Of a DNA stretch of 64,000 nucleotides, positions 8,579 to 17,590 are shown one piece after another (position 1 is the stretch's first letter; each line of letters starts with the position of its first letter). A program made the position numbers and the translations under genes. Below the pieces are notes generated by a model that worked only from the letters and a program-made list of their open reading frames with translations, did no database searches and was not told where the DNA came from. Source of the stretch: Gammaproteobacteria bacterium (GTDB lineage Bacteria > Pseudomonadota > Gammaproteobacteria > JACKNK01). The stretch is from positions 220,151-284,150 of the forward strand of contig JACKNJ010000004.1 in assembly GCA_024234895.1 (NCBI GenBank), in the 5' to 3' direction.

Positions 8579-9459
8579 TAACCGGCTGCCTTGACGTGGA
8601 TCGGCGCGAACGGCTCGTTCTGGACCAGATCAATGAGGGTTTCCTTGAGCAGTTCGAGCACCGCCAGGAAGGTCACGACCGCGCCGGGACGCCCCTCCGC
8701 CGGATCGAACAGGGTCTCGAACGGCGTGAAATTGCCGGGCCGCAGCAGCGACAACACCTGTGACATGCGTTCGCGCACGGACAGCGGCTCGCGCTCGACC
8801 TGGTGGGAGCTGAACATGTCGGCGCGCGACATCACGTCGCGGAAGGCGAGCAGCAGCTCCTGCAGATCGACCTGCGGTTGCAGCCTGAGCACCTTGCGCT
8901 CGGCGAGTTCGGTACCGACCAGATGGATGTCGCGGCCGACGCGCGGCAGGTCGTCGATGTCGGCGGCGGCCTTCTTGAAGCGTTCGTATTCCTGCAACCG
9001 ACGCACCAGCTCGGCGCGCGGATCCTCTTCCTCGCCCTCCTCGCTGGGCGGACGCGGCAGCAGCATGCGCGACTTGATCTCGGCCAGCACGGCGGCCATC
9101 AGCAGGTATTCGCCGGCCAGTTCCAGACGCAGGTCCTTCATCAGTTCGATGTAGGACATGTACTGCCGGGTGATGTCCGCGATCGGGATGTCGAGGATGT
9201 CGAGGTTCTGGCGCTTGATCAGGTAGAGGAGCAGGTCGAGCGGGCCTTCGAAGGCCTCCAGGAACACCTCCAGCGCATCCGGCGGGATGTAGAGATCCTG
9301 GGGAATCTGGGTGACCGGCGCCCCCTGCACGATCGCGAACGGCATCTCCGCCTGCCGGGGATGCTCCTCATGCGGGTTCATGTGCACGACGTCCGGATGC
9401 AGCTCCGGGGTGGTCTCGGCCGCGTCGGTGGTGGTGGCCTGGCGCTGGGCTTCGCTCAT
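8578..9459 (-). CDS. scpA: Segregation and condensation protein A (kleisin)
   Basis: A 293-residue ScpA. The family signature FEGPLDLLLYLIKRQNLDILDIPIADIT lies near residues 69-96, followed by EYLLMAAVLAEIKSRMLLP. The C-terminal winged-helix region ends with VVTFLAVLELLKETLI. An N-terminal extension of about 55 residues precedes the signature, including a His/Glu-rich stretch; this is longer than in Bacillus ScpA but usual in gammaproteobacteria. ScpA bridges the SMC heads. It is co-transcribed with scpB. Confidence 0.95.
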   Translation of the reverse strand: MSEAQRQATTTDAAETTPELHPDVVHMNPHEEHPRQAEMPFAIVQGAPVTQIPQDLYIPPDALEVFLEAFEGPLDLLLYLIKRQNLDILDIPIADITRQYMSYIELMKDLRLELAGEYLLMAAVLAEIKSRMLLPRPPSEEGEEEDPRAELVRRLQEYERFKKAAADIDDLPRVGRDIHLVGTELAERKVLRLQPQVDLQELLLAFRDVMSRADMFSSHQVEREPLSVRERMSQVLSLLRPGNFTPFETLFDPAEGRPGAVVTFLAVLELLKETLIDLVQNEPFAPIHVKAAG

Positions 9460-9522
9460 CGGCGTGCCTCGTTATCGTGGCGATACGCGAACTTAGCTTG
9501 AAGCTGGTGCGGCATCAACGCG

Positions 9523-10341
9523 TCAACGAAATGACGCCACGGTCAGCGGTGCGCCCCACAGCTTCGCGACCAGGGGGCGGACCGCGTCGATGTCGCCGGT
9601 CGTGAAGCAGCGGATCGTGCCCACCGCCGGGCCAGCCGCCAGCAGTCCCGCCTGACCGAGGCGGCGCTTGAGCTCCCGCGCGACCGCCTCGCCGGTATCG
9701 ATGATGGTCACGCCGAGGCCGGCGATCCCGGTCAGGGCATCGCGCAGGAACGGGAAATGCGTGCAGCCGAGGACCAGCACGTCGGCGTTGGCGTGCAGGA
9801 CCGGCATCAGCGAGTGGCGCAGCTTTTCGCGGGCGGCGGGCGAATGCCAGTCGCCGCTCTCGACCAGTTCCACCCAGCCGGGACAGGGTTGGGCGATCAC
9901 CCGCGCGGCCCCGGCATGCTTGTGCATCAGGTTCTGGAAGCGGGTGCTGGACAGCGTACCGGCGGTGGCCAGCACGCCGATGGTGCCGGTCTGCGTGCAA
10001 CTCGCCGCCGGCTTCACCCCCGGCTCCATGCCGATCACCGGCAGATCGAACCGCGCGCGCAGGGCATCGATGCCGAACGCGGTGGCGGTGTTGCAGGCGA
10101 CCACCAGGGCCTTCGCGCCCTGCTCGATCAGGCGTCCGCCGATCTCGTCGACCCGTTCGCGAACCAGCTCCGGCGGCTTGCCGCCGTAGGGCAGATAGGC
10201 GCTGTCGGCGACGTAGACGAGATCTTCGTTGGGGAGCAAGGCCCGCACGTGGCGCAGCACGGACAGACCGCCGAGGCCGGAATCGAAGACCCCGATGGGG
10301 CCGTCACTCCTTGGCACGCGTGGCCTCGTGGTAGATGGCAT
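9523..10341 (-). CDS. murI: Glutamate racemase
   Basis: An enzyme of about 272 residues converting L- to D-glutamate for peptidoglycan. The two catalytic cysteines are in VVACNTATA and VLGCTHFPFLR, and the N-terminal signature IGVFDSGLGGLSVL with DSAYLPYG is intact. The start is uncertain: the ATG at 10341 gives a short arginine-rich leader, while a GTG at 10317 would begin nearer the conserved core. Either start lies inside the 3' end of the upstream small gene, so the two are overlapping and probably coupled. Confidence 0.92.
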   Translation of the reverse strand: MPSTTRPRVPRSDGPIGVFDSGLGGLSVLRHVRALLPNEDLVYVADSAYLPYGGKPPELVRERVDEIGGRLIEQGAKALVVACNTATAFGIDALRARFDLPVIGMEPGVKPAASCTQTGTIGVLATAGTLSSTRFQNLMHKHAGAARVIAQPCPGWVELVESGDWHSPAAREKLRHSLMPVLHANADVLVLGCTHFPFLRDALTGIAGLGVTIIDTGEAVARELKRRLGQAGLLAAGPAVGTIRCFTTGDIDAVRPLVAKLWGAPLTVASFR

Positions 10342-10615
10342 CGAGCCGAACCAGCGCGTTCGTGCGGGCGGTCTCGTCACTGACCGGCAGACCCGCGATC
10401 AGCGCGCGGGCCTCCTGGTAGAGGACGGGCAGCGCGGTCGGATTCTCGATGACCGGCACCGGCGCGGTGCCGTCGAGCGGGCGGACGTTGGCGGAACGGG
10501 CGATCGCACGCGTGGAGCCATCGCGCTCGCGGGTCGCGATCATCGGCGAGGACTTGGTATAGACTTCGCCCTCGAACTCGAAGCGTTCACGCAGACCGAG
10601 ATGCAGAAACTTCAT
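10304..10615 (-). CDS. Conserved hypothetical protein upstream of murI
   Basis: A 103-residue soluble protein beginning MKFLHLGLRERFEFEGEVYTK and continuing with ARSANVRPLDG. The first half looks like the small beta-barrel type of protein that contains a GxRFxFxGxxYxK pattern; the second half is helical. I do not know a function. Its 3' end overlaps murI. Start at the ATG at 10615; the frame is open 11 codons further upstream. Confidence 0.62.
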   Translation of the reverse strand: MKFLHLGLRERFEFEGEVYTKSSPMIATRERDGSTRAIARSANVRPLDGTAPVPVIENPTALPVLYQEARALIAGLPVSDETARTNALVRLDAIYHEATRAKE

Positions 10616-10680
10616 GGTTGCCGCCGGGACAATTTCCAGAGCCGACAATTTTAGTGCAGTGCGACACCCTTGGCCGCGAA

Positions 10681-10745
10681 CTGGCTGGCGTCGACTCCGC
10701 TCAGCCAGCGGGACGCGATCACTGGCTGAGCGGGGTCGAAGCCAG
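10681..10745. repeat. CTGGCTTCGACTCCGCTCAG-type inverted repeat
   Basis: GTCGACTCCGCTCAGCCAGC followed after 11 bp by CTGGCTGAGCGGGGTCGAAG, forming a hairpin with two imperfect 20-bp arms. It lies just downstream of truB's 3' end, in the 144-bp gap before the hypothetical gene. The same unit recurs at 51457-51519 and inside the 179-bp direct repeats around the Roco gene. Confidence 0.85.
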
Positions 10746-10759
10746 CCCCGGCCGATGCC

Positions 10760-11689
10760 TCACTCGCCGAGGAACATCCGCTTCGGCGCGACGCGCCCAT
10801 CGTCGAGGATCTCGCCGACACCGATGAATTCGTCGTCGTTCTCGTAGATGCGGACCATGCCGCTGGTCGGCGCCTTCGGCACCAGCACCGGTTGCCCCTG
10901 GCGGACGTAGAACGCGGAATCTGGGGTCAGACGCACCTCGGGCCAGTCACGGACCGCGGCATCCAGTGGCAGCAGCAGGGCATCCAGCGACTTGAGGTCC
11001 CCGTCGGCGGCGGCGAGCACGGCCTCCAGTTCCTCGAAGGTGCGCATGTCCGCACCGTCGAAGGGCCCCACGCCGCTGCGGCGAAGGGCGATGACGTGCG
11101 CGCCGCAACCCAGCACCTCGCCGAGGTCCTCGACCAGGGTGCGTACGTAGGTGCCTTTCGAGCAGCGCACGTTGAGCTCCATCTCGTCCCCGGCCAGTTC
11201 GATCAGCGTGAGTTCATGGATGGTGACCTTGCGCGGCTCGCGTTCGACCTCAACGCCCTTGCGGGCCAGTTTGTAGAGGCGTTCACCCTCGTGCTTGAGC
11301 GCGGAATACATCGGCGGGATCTGTTCGATCTCGCCCCGGAACGGGTCCATCGCCGCGTTCAGCTTGTCAGCATCGAGCGGCGGCACCGGGCGGGTCTCGA
11401 TGACCTCGCCCTCGGCGTCGGCGGTCTCGGTGCGCTCACCGAGCTTGCAGCGCACCACGTAACGCTTGTCCGAGTCGAGCAGGAATGCCGACATCCGCGT
11501 GGCGTGACCGAAGCACAACGGCAGCAGGCCGGTGGCGAGCGGGTCGAGGCTGCCGGTGTGGCCAGCCTTGGCCGCCTTGAACAAACGTTTGACCTTCTGC
11601 AGCGCCTCGTTCGAGCTCATGCCGATCGGCTTGTCGAACAACAGCACGCCATTGACCTGGCGGCCACGGAAACGGTGGCGTCGGCTCAT
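10760..11689 (-). CDS. truB: tRNA pseudouridine(55) synthase TruB
   Basis: A 309-residue TruB. The catalytic Asp is residue 49 in HTGSLDPLATGLLPLCFG; the KRYVVRCKLGERTETADAEGE segment and a C-terminal PUA domain (about 250-309) are present. It makes pseudouridine 55 in the T-loop of nearly all tRNAs. It is the last gene of the rimP-nusA-infB-rbfA-truB cluster, 116 bp after rbfA. In many relatives rpsO follows truB; here it does not. Confidence 0.96.
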   Translation of the reverse strand: MSRRHRFRGRQVNGVLLFDKPIGMSSNEALQKVKRLFKAAKAGHTGSLDPLATGLLPLCFGHATRMSAFLLDSDKRYVVRCKLGERTETADAEGEVIETRPVPPLDADKLNAAMDPFRGEIEQIPPMYSALKHEGERLYKLARKGVEVEREPRKVTIHELTLIELAGDEMELNVRCSKGTYVRTLVEDLGEVLGCGAHVIALRRSGVGPFDGADMRTFEELEAVLAAADGDLKSLDALLLPLDAAVRDWPEVRLTPDSAFYVRQGQPVLVPKAPTSGMVRIYENDDEFIGVGEILDDGRVAPKRMFLGE

Positions 11690-11805
11690 GCAAATATCTC
11701 TGGCAATAGGGTCGAAAGGAAATGTGGGAGCGGGCTTGCCCGCGAATGGCCACCAGGCAGGGTTCCGGCGTCCCGTGACGACAGCACCCGCGCGGCTATC
11801 GCACC

Positions 11806-12171
11806 CTAGTCGTCTTCGTGGCGATCGGAGGCAATGGCCTGATCGATCAGGCGATCCATGCGGGCGCCCTCCTCGACCGACTCGTCGTAGTGGAAGTGCA
11901 GTTCCGGAATCATGCGGACACTCAGACGCCTGCCGATCTCGCGGCGCAGGAAACCGGCGGACGAACGCAGCGCCTTGATGCTCTCCTGGCGTTTGCCGTC
12001 GAGCATCTCGGTGACGAACACCTTGGCGTGCGACAGGTCGCGACTGATCTCGACCGCGGTCACCGTGACCAGGCCGAGACGCGGGTCTTTCAGTTCGTCG
12101 CGGATCAGCTCGGCGAGCTCACGCTGGAGCTGCTCGCCGAGCCGTTCGGTGCGGGAAAATTCCTTCGGCAT
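11806..12171 (-). CDS. rbfA: 30S ribosome-binding factor A
   Basis: A 121-residue RbfA with the KH-type fold signature: SRTERLGEQLQRELAELI at the start, DPRLGLVTVTAVEISRDLSHAKVFV in the middle and RMIPELHFHYDESVEEGARMDRLI at the end. It acts in 16S rRNA 5'-end maturation and late 30S assembly and is needed for cold adaptation in E. coli. It lies 12 bp after infB in the same operon. Confidence 0.96.
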   Translation of the reverse strand: MPKEFSRTERLGEQLQRELAELIRDELKDPRLGLVTVTAVEISRDLSHAKVFVTEMLDGKRQESIKALRSSAGFLRREIGRRLSVRMIPELHFHYDESVEEGARMDRLIDQAIASDRHEDD

Positions 12172-12183
12172 CGCAATCGCCCC

Positions 12184-14736
12184 TTACAGGGTGCGCTGGA
12201 CCTCGACCCGCTCGAAGCATTCGATCTGGTCGCCCGCCTTGACGTCGTTGTAGTTCTTCACGCCGATACCGCATTCGGTGCCGGCGCGGACCTCGTTGAC
12301 GTCATCCTTGAAGCGGCGCAGCGAATCGAGTTCGCCCTGGAAGATGACCACGTTGTTGCGCAGCACGCGGATCGGGTTGCTGCGCTTGACCACGCCGTCG
12401 ACGATCAGACAGCCGGCGATGGCGCCGAGCTTGGAGGAACGGAACACGTCGCGGACCTCGGCCAGACCGATGAATTCCTCGCGGACCTCGGAACCCAGCA
12501 TGCCGGTCATCGCGTCGCGCACGTCATTGATGACATCGTAGATGACGCTGTAGTAGCGCACGTCCAGACCGGATTCCTGGATCAGGCGGCGCGACGAGGC
12601 ATCGGCACGCACGTTGAACGCGAACAGCACGGCCTCGGAGGCCAACGCCAGGTTGACGTCGGATTCGCTGATGCCGCCCACCGCACCGGCCACGACCTTG
12701 ACGCGCACGTCGTCGGTGGAGAGCTTTTCGAGCGAGTCGCGCAGCGCCTCGACCGAGCCCTGCACGTCGGCCTTGATCATGATGTTGAAGGTCTTGATCT
12801 CTTCCTCGCCCATGCGCTCGAACATGTTTTCGAGCTTGGAGGCCTGCTGCGCGGCCAGCTTGATGTCGCGGAACTTGCCCTCGCGGAACAGCGCGATTTC
12901 GCGCGCCTTGCGCTCATCGGGCACGACCAGCATATCCTCGCCCGCGCCCGGCGTGCCGGACAGGCCGAGGATCTCGACCGGGATCGACGGGCCCGCCTTG
13001 TCCGTGGGCTTGCCGGTCTCGTCGAACATGGCGCGCACGCGGCCGTATTCCTTGCCGGCCAGGACGATGTCGCCCTTCTTCAGCTCGCCTTCCTGGATCA
13101 GTACGGAGGCGACCGGACCGCGGCCCTTGTCGAGGCGCGATTCGATGACCACACCCTTCGCCGGCCCCTTGGCGATGGCCTTGAGCTCGAGCACCTCGGC
13201 CTGGATGGACAGCGCGTCCAGCAGGCTGTCGATGCCCTCGCCGGTCTTCGCCGAGACCTTGACGAACTGCGTGTCGCCACCCCACTCCTCGGGCAGCACG
13301 TTCTTCTGCGCGAGCTCGCTGGTGACCCGCTCCGGGTCGGCGGAGGATTTGTCGATCTTGTTGATCGCGACCACGATCGGCACGCCGGCTGCGCGGGCGT
13401 GCTGGATCGCTTCCTCGGTCTGCGGCATCACGCCGTCATCGGCGGCAACCACGAGCACGACGATGTCGGTGGCCTTGGCGCCACGGGCACGCATCGCGGT
13501 GAACGCGGCGTGGCCCGGGGTGTCGAGGAAGGAGACGACGCCGCGACTGGTTTCGACGTGATAGGCACCGATGTGCTGGGTGATGCCACCCGCCTCGCCA
13601 GCGGTGACGCGGGTCTTGCGGATGTAGTCGAGCAGCGAGGTCTTGCCGTGGTCGACGTGGCCCATGATGGTCACCACCGGCGGACGCGGCTCCGGCTCAC
13701 CGATCGTCTCGCGATCGAGCAGGGTGTCCTCGAGTTCGGTGGCGGACAGCAATTTCGGGGTATGACCCATCTCCTCGACCACCAGGGTCGCGGTGTCCTG
13801 ATCGAGCACCTGGTTGATGGTCGCCATCGCGCCCATTCCCATCAGGGTCCTAATCACTTCGGTGGCCTTGACGGCCATTTTCGCGGCCAGTTCGGCGACC
13901 GTGATGGTCTCGGGGATCGCGACCTCACGCACCACCGGCGCGGTCGGCGCCTGGAACGCGTGTTTGGTCTCGCCCACGGTGACGTTGCGCTGGCGTGCCT
14001 TGCCGCCCTTCTTGGGACGACGACCGCTCTTGCCCGGCGCGACGTGCAGACGCTCGTCGTTGCCTTCGCGCTCGTCGCGACGGCCCACACCGGCACCACC
14101 GCCGCCACCCTTCTTGACCGGACGCTTGTCAGCGACCGGTTTGGCCGCCTCGGTGCGCTTGACCGGCTCGTTGCGCTTGGCCTCGACGGCGGCCAGATCC
14201 GCCTGCCGACGCGCCTCTTCGATCGCGGCGATGCGGGCAGCCTCTTCCTCGGCCTTCTGGCGGGCGGCTTCCTCTTCGGCCTTCCGGCGCTCAGCCTCCT
14301 CGGTCGCGCGCTTGGCCTCGTCGGCCTCACGACGCTTCGCCTCCTCGGCCTCGGCGAGCTTGCGCGCCTCGTCCTCGGCGGCGCGCTGCGCTTCGAGTTC
14401 CTCGCGCTGCTTGTCCTCGACGACGCTGCGCTTGATGTACGTCTTCTTCTTGCGGACTTCGACGTTGACGGTCTTGGCGCGCCCGGCGCCGCCACCGACC
14501 TTCAAGGTCTCGACGGACTTGCGCTTCAGCGTGACCTTCTTCGGTTCGCCGACGCCCAGCTTGTCGGAACGCCCGTGGGATTCGCGCAGGAAGGTCAGCA
14601 GTCTGATCTTCTCGTCGCCGCTGATCGTGTCATCCGCGCCTTTCGCGCTCAGCCCGGCCTCGACCAATTGCCCGAGCAGTTTGTCGACCGGAATGCCGAC
14701 CGTCTCGGCGAGCTGTTTAACCGTTGTATCTGCCAT
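12184..14736 (-). CDS. infB: Translation initiation factor IF-2
   Basis: An 850-residue IF-2. Order: N-terminal IF2_N subdomain (MADTTVKQLAETVGIPVDKLL), a long Lys/Arg/Glu/Ala-rich helix (about 110-200), a Gly/Arg-rich linker, a second IF2_N module, then the GTPase domain with GHVDHGKTS (about 355-363), DTPGHAAF and NKIDKSS, and the fMet-tRNA-binding domains to the C-terminus. It places initiator tRNA on the 30S subunit. The ATG at 14736 has the canonical MADTTVKQ start; the frame is open further upstream. It follows nusA by 71 bp. Confidence 0.97.
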   Translation of the reverse strand: MADTTVKQLAETVGIPVDKLLGQLVEAGLSAKGADDTISGDEKIRLLTFLRESHGRSDKLGVGEPKKVTLKRKSVETLKVGGGAGRAKTVNVEVRKKKTYIKRSVVEDKQREELEAQRAAEDEARKLAEAEEAKRREADEAKRATEEAERRKAEEEAARQKAEEEAARIAAIEEARRQADLAAVEAKRNEPVKRTEAAKPVADKRPVKKGGGGGAGVGRRDEREGNDERLHVAPGKSGRRPKKGGKARQRNVTVGETKHAFQAPTAPVVREVAIPETITVAELAAKMAVKATEVIRTLMGMGAMATINQVLDQDTATLVVEEMGHTPKLLSATELEDTLLDRETIGEPEPRPPVVTIMGHVDHGKTSLLDYIRKTRVTAGEAGGITQHIGAYHVETSRGVVSFLDTPGHAAFTAMRARGAKATDIVVLVVAADDGVMPQTEEAIQHARAAGVPIVVAINKIDKSSADPERVTSELAQKNVLPEEWGGDTQFVKVSAKTGEGIDSLLDALSIQAEVLELKAIAKGPAKGVVIESRLDKGRGPVASVLIQEGELKKGDIVLAGKEYGRVRAMFDETGKPTDKAGPSIPVEILGLSGTPGAGEDMLVVPDERKAREIALFREGKFRDIKLAAQQASKLENMFERMGEEEIKTFNIMIKADVQGSVEALRDSLEKLSTDDVRVKVVAGAVGGISESDVNLALASEAVLFAFNVRADASSRRLIQESGLDVRYYSVIYDVINDVRDAMTGMLGSEVREEFIGLAEVRDVFRSSKLGAIAGCLIVDGVVKRSNPIRVLRNNVVIFQGELDSLRRFKDDVNEVRAGTECGIGVKNYNDVKAGDQIECFERVEVQRTL

Positions 14737-14807
14737 GGCTGTTCCCCTTTGCGTGGCGCCAGTGTGTGCCGTGTGTGCCGTGTACGAAGCGAACCAGACG
14801 CTGTCGG

Positions 14808-16313
14808 TTACTCGGCATCCTCGAACCACGGCGCGCGCGCGGTCATGATCAGCTGTGCTGCACGTGCTTCATCCATGCCCTCGATGTCCAGCAGGTCATC
14901 GGTGGCCTGCTCGGCGAGGTCTTCCATGCTGACCACGCCACGGCTGGCCAGCACATAGGCCAGTTCGCGGGTCATGCCGTCCATGTTGAGCAGGTCATCG
15001 GCGGGCTCGGAGCTCAGCTCTTCCTCGGCGGCGATGGCCTTGGTGAGCAGCGCGTCGCGGGCACGGTTGCGCAGCTCCTCGACGATCTCCTCGTCGAATT
15101 CCTCGATGCCGAGCAGTTCCTCGGTCGGCACGTAGGCAACTTCTTCCAGCGTCGTGAAGCCTTCCTGAACCAGGATGGCCGCGACCTCTTCGTCGACATC
15201 CAGCTGATCCATGAACAGCTGCTGGAGTTTCTGGCCTTCGGCCTCGGACTTGGCTTCGGCGTCGGCCTCGGACATGACGTTCAGTTCCCAGCCGGTCAGC
15301 TGGCTGGCGAGACGCACATTCTGGCCACCGCGACCGATGGCCTGGGAGAGCTTGTCCTCGGCGACCGCGATGTCCATGGACTGGGTCTCCTCGTCCATGA
15401 CGATGGACTGGACCTCGGCCGGCGACATCGCGTTGATCACGAACTGGGCGGGGTTCTCATCCCAGGGAATGATGTCGACGCGTTCGCCGGACAGCTCGTT
15501 GGAGACGGCCTGCACGCGCGAACCGCGCATGCCGACGCAGGCACCCACCGGATCGATGCGCGGGTCGTTGGACTTGACCGCGATCTTGGCGCGCGAGCCC
15601 GGGTCGCGGGCTGCGGCGAGGATCTCGATGAGGCCGTGGCTGACCTCGGGCACCTCGATCTTGAACAGCTCCATGATCAGGCGCGGCGCGGTGCGACTGA
15701 CGAACAGCTGCGGGCCACGCACGTCTTCATTGATCTCGTAGAGCAGGCCGCGGATACGGTCGCCGCTGCGGATCGATTCGCGCGGGATGGTCTTATCGCG
15801 CGGGATCATCGCCTCGGCGTTGCTGCCCAGGTCGATGTAGATGTTGCCGCGCTCGACGCGCTTGACGATGCCGGTGACCAGCTCGTTCTCGCGGCCCTCG
15901 TAGGCCTCGACCACGCGCTTGCGCTCGGCCTCGCGCACCTTCTGCACGATGACCTGCTTGGCGGTCTGGGCGGCGATGCGACCACCGAAGGAGACGTTCT
16001 CCATCGGTTCTTCGATCCAGTCGCCGAGTTCGTGCTTGGGATTCTGCGCCTTGGCGTCCTCGACGCGGATCATGTGGTCGGCGATGAACTCCTCGAGTTC
16101 CTCGTCGTTCTCGTCGACGACCTGCCAGCGGCGGAAGGTCTCGTGATCACCGGTCTTGCGGTCGATCGCGACGCGCACCTCGATGTCACCCAGGCTGCGC
16201 TTCTTGGCAGCGGTGGCGAGGGCCGCTTCGATGGCCTCGAAGATGATCTCTTTCTCGACGCCCTTCTCGTTGGAGACAGCCTCGACGACCAAAAGAATCT
16301 CTTTATTGTTCAC
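14808..16313 (-). CDS. nusA: Transcription termination/antitermination protein NusA
   Basis: A 501-residue NusA: N-terminal RNA polymerase-binding domain, S1 domain (about 135-200), two KH domains (DPRIDPVGACVGMRGSRVQAV and AIGRGGQNVRLASQLTGWEL), then both C-terminal acidic repeats (VDEEVAAILVQEGFTTLEEV and MTRELAYVLASRGVVSMEDL) as in E. coli. It controls pausing, termination and rRNA antitermination. The start codon is GTG (MNNKEILLVVEAVSNEKGV). It lies 17 bp after rimP. Confidence 0.97.
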   Translation of the reverse strand: MNNKEILLVVEAVSNEKGVEKEIIFEAIEAALATAAKKRSLGDIEVRVAIDRKTGDHETFRRWQVVDENDEELEEFIADHMIRVEDAKAQNPKHELGDWIEEPMENVSFGGRIAAQTAKQVIVQKVREAERKRVVEAYEGRENELVTGIVKRVERGNIYIDLGSNAEAMIPRDKTIPRESIRSGDRIRGLLYEINEDVRGPQLFVSRTAPRLIMELFKIEVPEVSHGLIEILAAARDPGSRAKIAVKSNDPRIDPVGACVGMRGSRVQAVSNELSGERVDIIPWDENPAQFVINAMSPAEVQSIVMDEETQSMDIAVAEDKLSQAIGRGGQNVRLASQLTGWELNVMSEADAEAKSEAEGQKLQQLFMDQLDVDEEVAAILVQEGFTTLEEVAYVPTEELLGIEEFDEEIVEELRNRARDALLTKAIAAEEELSSEPADDLLNMDGMTRELAYVLASRGVVSMEDLAEQATDDLLDIEGMDEARAAQLIMTARAPWFEDAE

Positions 16314-16330
16314 TTCCCACTTCCCCCGAT

Positions 16331-16816
16331 TTACTCGTCGCTGTCCGCGCCACCCGACAGGGCGGCATCGAAATCAGGAACCAGCCTGGCCTTGGTAATT
16401 GCCGTGAACGGAATCTCGAATTCGGCGCCGTCGACCTCGACGACCACCTTCGTTTCCTGCACGCGCTTCAACTCGCCCCGGAACTTGCGGCGACCGTCGA
16501 TGGCCACGCTGGTGGTCACACGCACGGTCTCGCCGACGTACGGCGGATACTGTTCCGGCTTGAACAACGGACGGTCCATCCCCGGCGATGAAACCTCCAG
16601 GGTGTACTTGCCCGGCACCACATCCTCGACATCCAGAACGCCGCTGACCTGATGGCTGACACGCTCGCAATCATCGATCATCACCCCGCCGGGTTTATCG
16701 ATGTACAGGCGCAGCAATCCGCCATGCACGTGGGGCCGGTACTCGATGCCGAGCAACTCGCAGCCCATCGCGCGTACCGACGGCTCCAGCAGCTGGTCAA
16801 GATCGATCGCCAACAC
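16331..16816 (-). CDS. rimP: Ribosome maturation factor RimP
   Basis: A protein of about 161 residues with the RimP core GCELLGIEYRPHVHGGLLRLYID, DDCERVSHQVSGVLDVED, LEVSSPGMDRPLF and a C-terminal SH3-like part ending in KARLVPDF. It is needed for 30S maturation. No ATG gives the full N-terminal helix. The GTG at 16816 (VLAIDLDQLLEPSVRAMG) gives the usual family length, whereas the open frame to 16903 would add sequence overlapping the tRNA terminator. It is the first protein gene of the nusA operon. Confidence 0.9.
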   Translation of the reverse strand: MLAIDLDQLLEPSVRAMGCELLGIEYRPHVHGGLLRLYIDKPGGVMIDDCERVSHQVSGVLDVEDVVPGKYTLEVSSPGMDRPLFKPEQYPPYVGETVRVTTSVAIDGRRKFRGELKRVQETKVVVEVDGAEFEIPFTAITKARLVPDFDAALSGGADSDE

Positions 16817-16859
16817 CGAACTCCGATGTCCTGGCCCATCCGGGTCGCCCCGAACAGGC

Positions 16860-16883
16860 AAAAAAAAACGGGCTCTCGGCCCG
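16860..16883 (-). terminator. Rho-independent terminator 2 after initiator tRNA
   Basis: On the minus strand ACGGGCC-GAGA-GCCCGT followed by nine T residues. It ends only about 44 bp before the rimP GTG, so it may also attenuate read-through from the tRNA gene into the rimP-nusA-infB operon. Confidence 0.85.
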
Positions 16884-16918
16884 TACCCCCTTGCCTTCCG
16901 CAATGCCGGGGCAAGGAA

Positions 16919-16943
16919 TGAAAAAGCCCCGACACGCGGGGCT
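16919..16943 (-). terminator. Rho-independent terminator 1 after initiator tRNA
   Basis: On the minus strand AGCCCCGCGTGTCGGGGCT followed by a run of five T residues, 15 bp downstream of the tRNA 3' end. A second terminator follows 36 bp later. Confidence 0.85.
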
Positions 16944-16957
16944 CTTTCTATGAATAG

Positions 16958-17034
<77 letters not shown>

Positions 17035-17123
17035 TCCGATGAGCGGGGCGGACTATACGTAGCCGCCCCACCCTTTGCAACCTAAGTTGCAACCGAACGA
17101 ACAGTGTTCGGTGACAAAGTCCC

Positions 17124-17477
17124 TTACATCATTCCCGCCTGCATCGGGTCCTGTTCCGGAGCGACAATCGCGCCGCCATTCCGGGCCCAATCCATGATCC
17201 CGCCACGCAGGTTGTAAACGTTCTGGAAGCCCCGCGCCTGAAAGAAGGCGGTGGCCTGACCGGAACGCGCACCCGTCCGGCAATAGAAGATCACCGGCTT
17301 GTCACGTTCGATGCTATCCATCTGGTACGGCAGGTGGTTGAGCGGCAAAAACTCACCCTGCGGAATGATTCCGCGCGCAACTTCCATTGGCGTGCGCACG
17401 TCTATAAGGCGAAATGCCTTGCCTTCATCAGACCACTGGGAGAGTGTCGCCGCGTCGATTTCGTTGATTCCGAACAC
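17124..17477 (-). CDS. Single-domain rhodanese-like protein
   Basis: A 117-residue rhodanese domain. The active-site loop is FYCRTGARS, preceded by RLIDVRTPMEVARGIIPG-like sequence and followed by LRGGIMDWARNGG. These proteins move sulfane sulfur onto thiophilic acceptors such as cyanide, thioredoxin or TusA; the physiological acceptor here is unknown. The GTG at 17477 has a GAGG ribosome-binding site 8 bases upstream; the longer frame to 17525 begins with TTG. It is a single gene, divergent from the BepA-like protease. Confidence 0.85.
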   Translation of the reverse strand: MFGINEIDAATLSQWSDEGKAFRLIDVRTPMEVARGIIPQGEFLPLNHLPYQMDSIERDKPVIFYCRTGARSGQATAFFQARGFQNVYNLRGGIMDWARNGGAIVAPEQDPMQAGMM

Positions 17478-17590
17478 GGTCGATACCTCGGCATACGATA
17501 AGAAATTGCCGATATTCTTATACAAAACATTTATGAAGTCAATCCGTACACAGTCCGGTCGATGAGCATTCCACGCCTAAAATACCGCCC

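Noticed and set aside
11818..14958. 1046-codon plus-strand open frame opposite infB and rbfA
   Set aside because: It is the complement of well-defined infB/rbfA codons in GC-rich DNA, is low-complexity (Leu/Asp/Gly/His) and matches no family.
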